From positions 62,001 to 126,000 of the forward strand of contig CAMVOK010000002.1 in the NCBI GenBank assembly GCA_947169115.1: a DNA stretch of 64,000 nucleotides, given 5' to 3'. The position numbers and the translations under genes were made by a program. The stretch is from an uncultured Prevotellaceae bacterium. GTDB taxonomy: Bacteria > Bacteroidota > Bacteroidia > Bacteroidales > Bacteroidaceae. The stretch's first letter is position 1, and each line of letters opens with the position of its first letter. The notes beneath the pieces are model-generated. The model made no database searches. It saw only the letters and a list, made by a program, of their open reading frames with translations, and was not told where the DNA came from. This document shows positions 62,734 through 64,000 of the stretch, one piece after another.

Positions 62734-63120
62734 ATGAAAGACCAACATATCTACAACAAGCCTGAACTGAAGGAATTTCGTCGTCAATTGAGGACTAAAG
62801 GTACCCCAGCAGAAGCCACGTTGTGGAAGATGATCAAAGGGAAAAGTGTAGATGGGTTGGTATTTCGCAGGCAGTTCAGTATTGGCAATCATATTCTTGA
62901 TTTTTATTGTCCTTCCCTGCGCTTGGCAATAGAACTGGACGGTGAGGTTCATTATAATGCAGTGAAGGCAGACATGGATATGTCACGGGATGAAGAGCTA
63001 AGTGAGACATACCAGATTCATACCCTTCGCTTTGAGAATCGTGTGGTATTTGAGCAGCCAGAGGCTATAATAAATGCAATAAAGGATTTTGCAGCAAACC
63101 TATATTCCTCCCCTATGTAG
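62734..63120 (+). CDS. DUF559 endonuclease-like protein
   Basis: A 128-aa protein of the DUF559 family, distant from Vsr and other PD-(D/E)XK nucleases. The core is VFRRQFSIGNHILDFYCPSL followed by RLAIELDGEVHYN; the Asp and Glu-x-Asp fit the nuclease metal site. HTLRFENRVVFEQPEAIINA is the other family block. The last codons (YSSPM and stop) are inside repeat copy B. It is surrounded by three copies of the composite repeat. Confidence 0.8.
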   Translation: MKDQHIYNKPELKEFRRQLRTKGTPAEATLWKMIKGKSVDGLVFRRQFSIGNHILDFYCPSLRLAIELDGEVHYNAVKADMDMSRDEELSETYQIHTLRFENRVVFEQPEAIINAIKDFAANLYSSPM

Positions 63121-63290
63121 GGGAGGTGTCACAAAGTGACGGAGGAGTACAAATATATCAGTTCTTTCATACGCCCCCACCTCTTCGAGGTACCCCCTCT
63201 AACTTAGAGGGGGAGCTTAGTTACAATTTTGAAGCGTAACCAAGTTGCTCCCCTATGTAAGGGAGCTGTCCGAAGGACTGAGGAGTACGA
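63102..63290. repeat. Composite palindromic repeat, copy B
   Basis: All three modules as in copy A, with small changes (gtcacaaagtgac; acctcttcgaggt; gctcccctatgtaaggga). It starts within the last codons of the DUF559 gene. Confidence 0.85.
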
Positions 63291-63339
63291 ACAAGATTAG
63301 TATCAACAAGCATTTCCCCCCCCTTTTTTTACTACCCTT

Positions 63340-63362
63340 ACTACCGTAGCAACTACGGTAGT
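63340..63362. repeat. Short perfect hairpin actaccgtag/ctacggtagt
   Basis: The 10-bp perfect arms with loop caa stand among actacc words, just before a promoter at 63396-63403. It may be an operator or a terminator of upstream transcripts. Confidence 0.7.
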
Positions 63363-63371
63363 ATACTACCT

Positions 63372-63403
63372 ATTGAACACTTTTTCAGAAGGTTGTACCT
63401 TTG
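63372..63403 (+). promoter_or_regulatory. Promoter of a candidate structured RNA
   Basis: ATTG (63372-63375), 20-nt spacer, TACCTTTG (63396-63403). Confidence 0.65.
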
Positions 63404-63407
63404 CATC

Positions 63408-63540
63408 ACCTTTCAGTCGGGAAACACACCTTCATAGTGAGTTGGCTGAAAGAGGATGCGGTCGGGACAGCCGTTGCTTGAACTGAGCAACCAGACTTCC
63501 ACCCTCCAGAAAGAGAGAGTTAAATAAATTAGTAAAACGT
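63408..63540 (+). ncRNA. Candidate structured RNA or long leader
   Basis: Downstream of a full promoter lie two hairpins: ctttcagtc/ggctgaaag (63410-63418, 63444-63452) and gttgct/agcaac (63473-63478, 63486-63491). No reading frame of length starts here before 63746. It could be an independent small RNA, or the leader of the gene at 63746. No known RNA family is recognised. Confidence 0.45.
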
Positions 63541-63578
63541 AACCCAAGCTGCCCCCCTAATGTTTTGCAACAAACTTT

Positions 63579-63725
63579 ATTCCTCCCCTATGTAGGGGAG
63601 GTGTCACGAAGTGACGGAGGAGTAAAAAAAAAGATGAGTATGAATAAAAACAGTTCTTTCATACGTCCCCGACCTAAAGGTCACCCCCTCTATCTAAGAG
63701 GGGGAGTTTTGGTTACAATTAACAA
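63579..63725. repeat. Composite palindromic repeat, copy C (third module missing)
   Basis: cctcccctatgtaggggagg plus gtcacgaagtgac, then the gacctaaaggtc and tctatctaagagggggag module; the third module is absent. It ends 21 bp before the last gene. Confidence 0.85.
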
Positions 63726-63745
63726 CATTAAAAAGAATTAATAAA

Positions 63746-64000
63746 ATGAAAAAACACATTTATTGGGGGCTCGATTTTGATGCCCTAATGGAGAAAGTAG
63801 AACGCATTTATCAAGAAAGCCCTGATTACAGGGGTATTGAAGAAATTAAAGTCAAGGAGGATTTGGTATTGTGGCGTGTAGGTAAGGATACATGGAACTT
63901 CTATGACCATGACCCTGATTTAAATCTCTATTGCCCATGTAATTATCCAAGTAATAAACCCACGGCTATTAAAACCTTAAATGACCTAATACAAGCCTAT
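63746..64000 (+). CDS. Unknown protein, 3' end outside window
   Basis: An open frame of 85 codons continues beyond the window. It begins MKKHIYWGLDFDALMEKVER and has an aromatic-rich part (WRVGKDTWNFYDHDPDLNLY). It is soluble and acidic with no recognised domain. An AT-rich start region precedes it. It may belong to the same accessory island as the DUF559 gene. Confidence 0.6.
   Translation, partial: MKKHIYWGLDFDALMEKVERIYQESPDYRGIEEIKVKEDLVLWRVGKDTWNFYDHDPDLNLYCPCNYPSNKPTAIKTLNDLIQAY

Noticed and set aside
62536-63725. CRISPR array
   Set aside because: Only three copies, of about 150-190 bp with internal palindromes, and no regular spacers or cas genes.

Overview
The window looks like chromosomal DNA of a Bacteroidales bacterium, most likely of the Prevotella group. 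The reasons are: promoters of the form TTTG-N20-TAnnTTTG in front of many genes, few Shine-Dalgarno sites, C10 (streptopain-type) proteases with BspA-like leucine-rich repeats, a DUF4270 lipoprotein, a bifunctional Fkp enzyme, a Na+-NQR operon, a solitary BatD and stand-alone HU-like genes. The genus is an inference; no rRNA or tRNA gene was found to test it.

Layout: 1-4646 is most of a giant secreted C10 protease (3' end outside the window). 4708-8342 holds a HAD hydrolase, TrmO and the cobalamin assembly genes cobU-cobT-cobS. 8586-15214 holds a beta-carbonic anhydrase and the nqrABCDEF operon. 15215-19740 is a repeat-rich stretch with a DUF234-type ATPase and two secreted proteins of unknown role. 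19740-22360 holds mgtC-like and batD. 22395-26439 is an aromatic amino acid operon (pheA, aminotransferase, DAHP synthase/chorismate mutase, tyrA) preceded by a Phe/Tyr leader peptide and an attenuator. 26753-33319 holds a metal permease, an acyltransferase, a MetH reactivation domain, dihydroorotase, a Dpm1-like glycosyltransferase and DUF4270. 33327-41233 holds a short GlgA-like protein, panCD, two HD proteins, a second C10 protease, a GH13 amylase and fabD. 41456-48643 holds a microprotein candidate, a GH109-like oxidoreductase and manC-gmd-fcl-fkp, which together make GDP-L-fucose both de novo and by salvage. 48630-60756 holds a TPR protein, glnS, a glycosyltransferase, rarA, kdgK-eda, map, tsaD, a histidine phosphatase and an exported GH109-like enzyme. 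60914-64000 is accessory DNA: an HU-like gene broken by two amber codons, an unknown 271-aa protein, a DUF559 nuclease set among palindromic repeats, and the start of another unknown gene.

The strongest find is the attenuator at 26523-26745. A 37-codon leader peptide with nine aromatic residues in ten codons (FYAYYYYFYF) is followed by an intrinsic terminator. The 5' arm of that terminator can instead pair over 9 bp with the leader itself. This is a complete attenuation switch directly upstream of the Phe/Tyr biosynthesis operon.

A second theme is short repeats that have spread between genes and, in several places, into reading frames (pheA, aminotransferase, tsaD, histidine phosphatase, GH13). 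One repeat family carries a full promoter and drives cobU and mgtC. At least seven genes have the -7 element only 4-8 nt before the start codon, which suggests leaderless or near-leaderless mRNAs.
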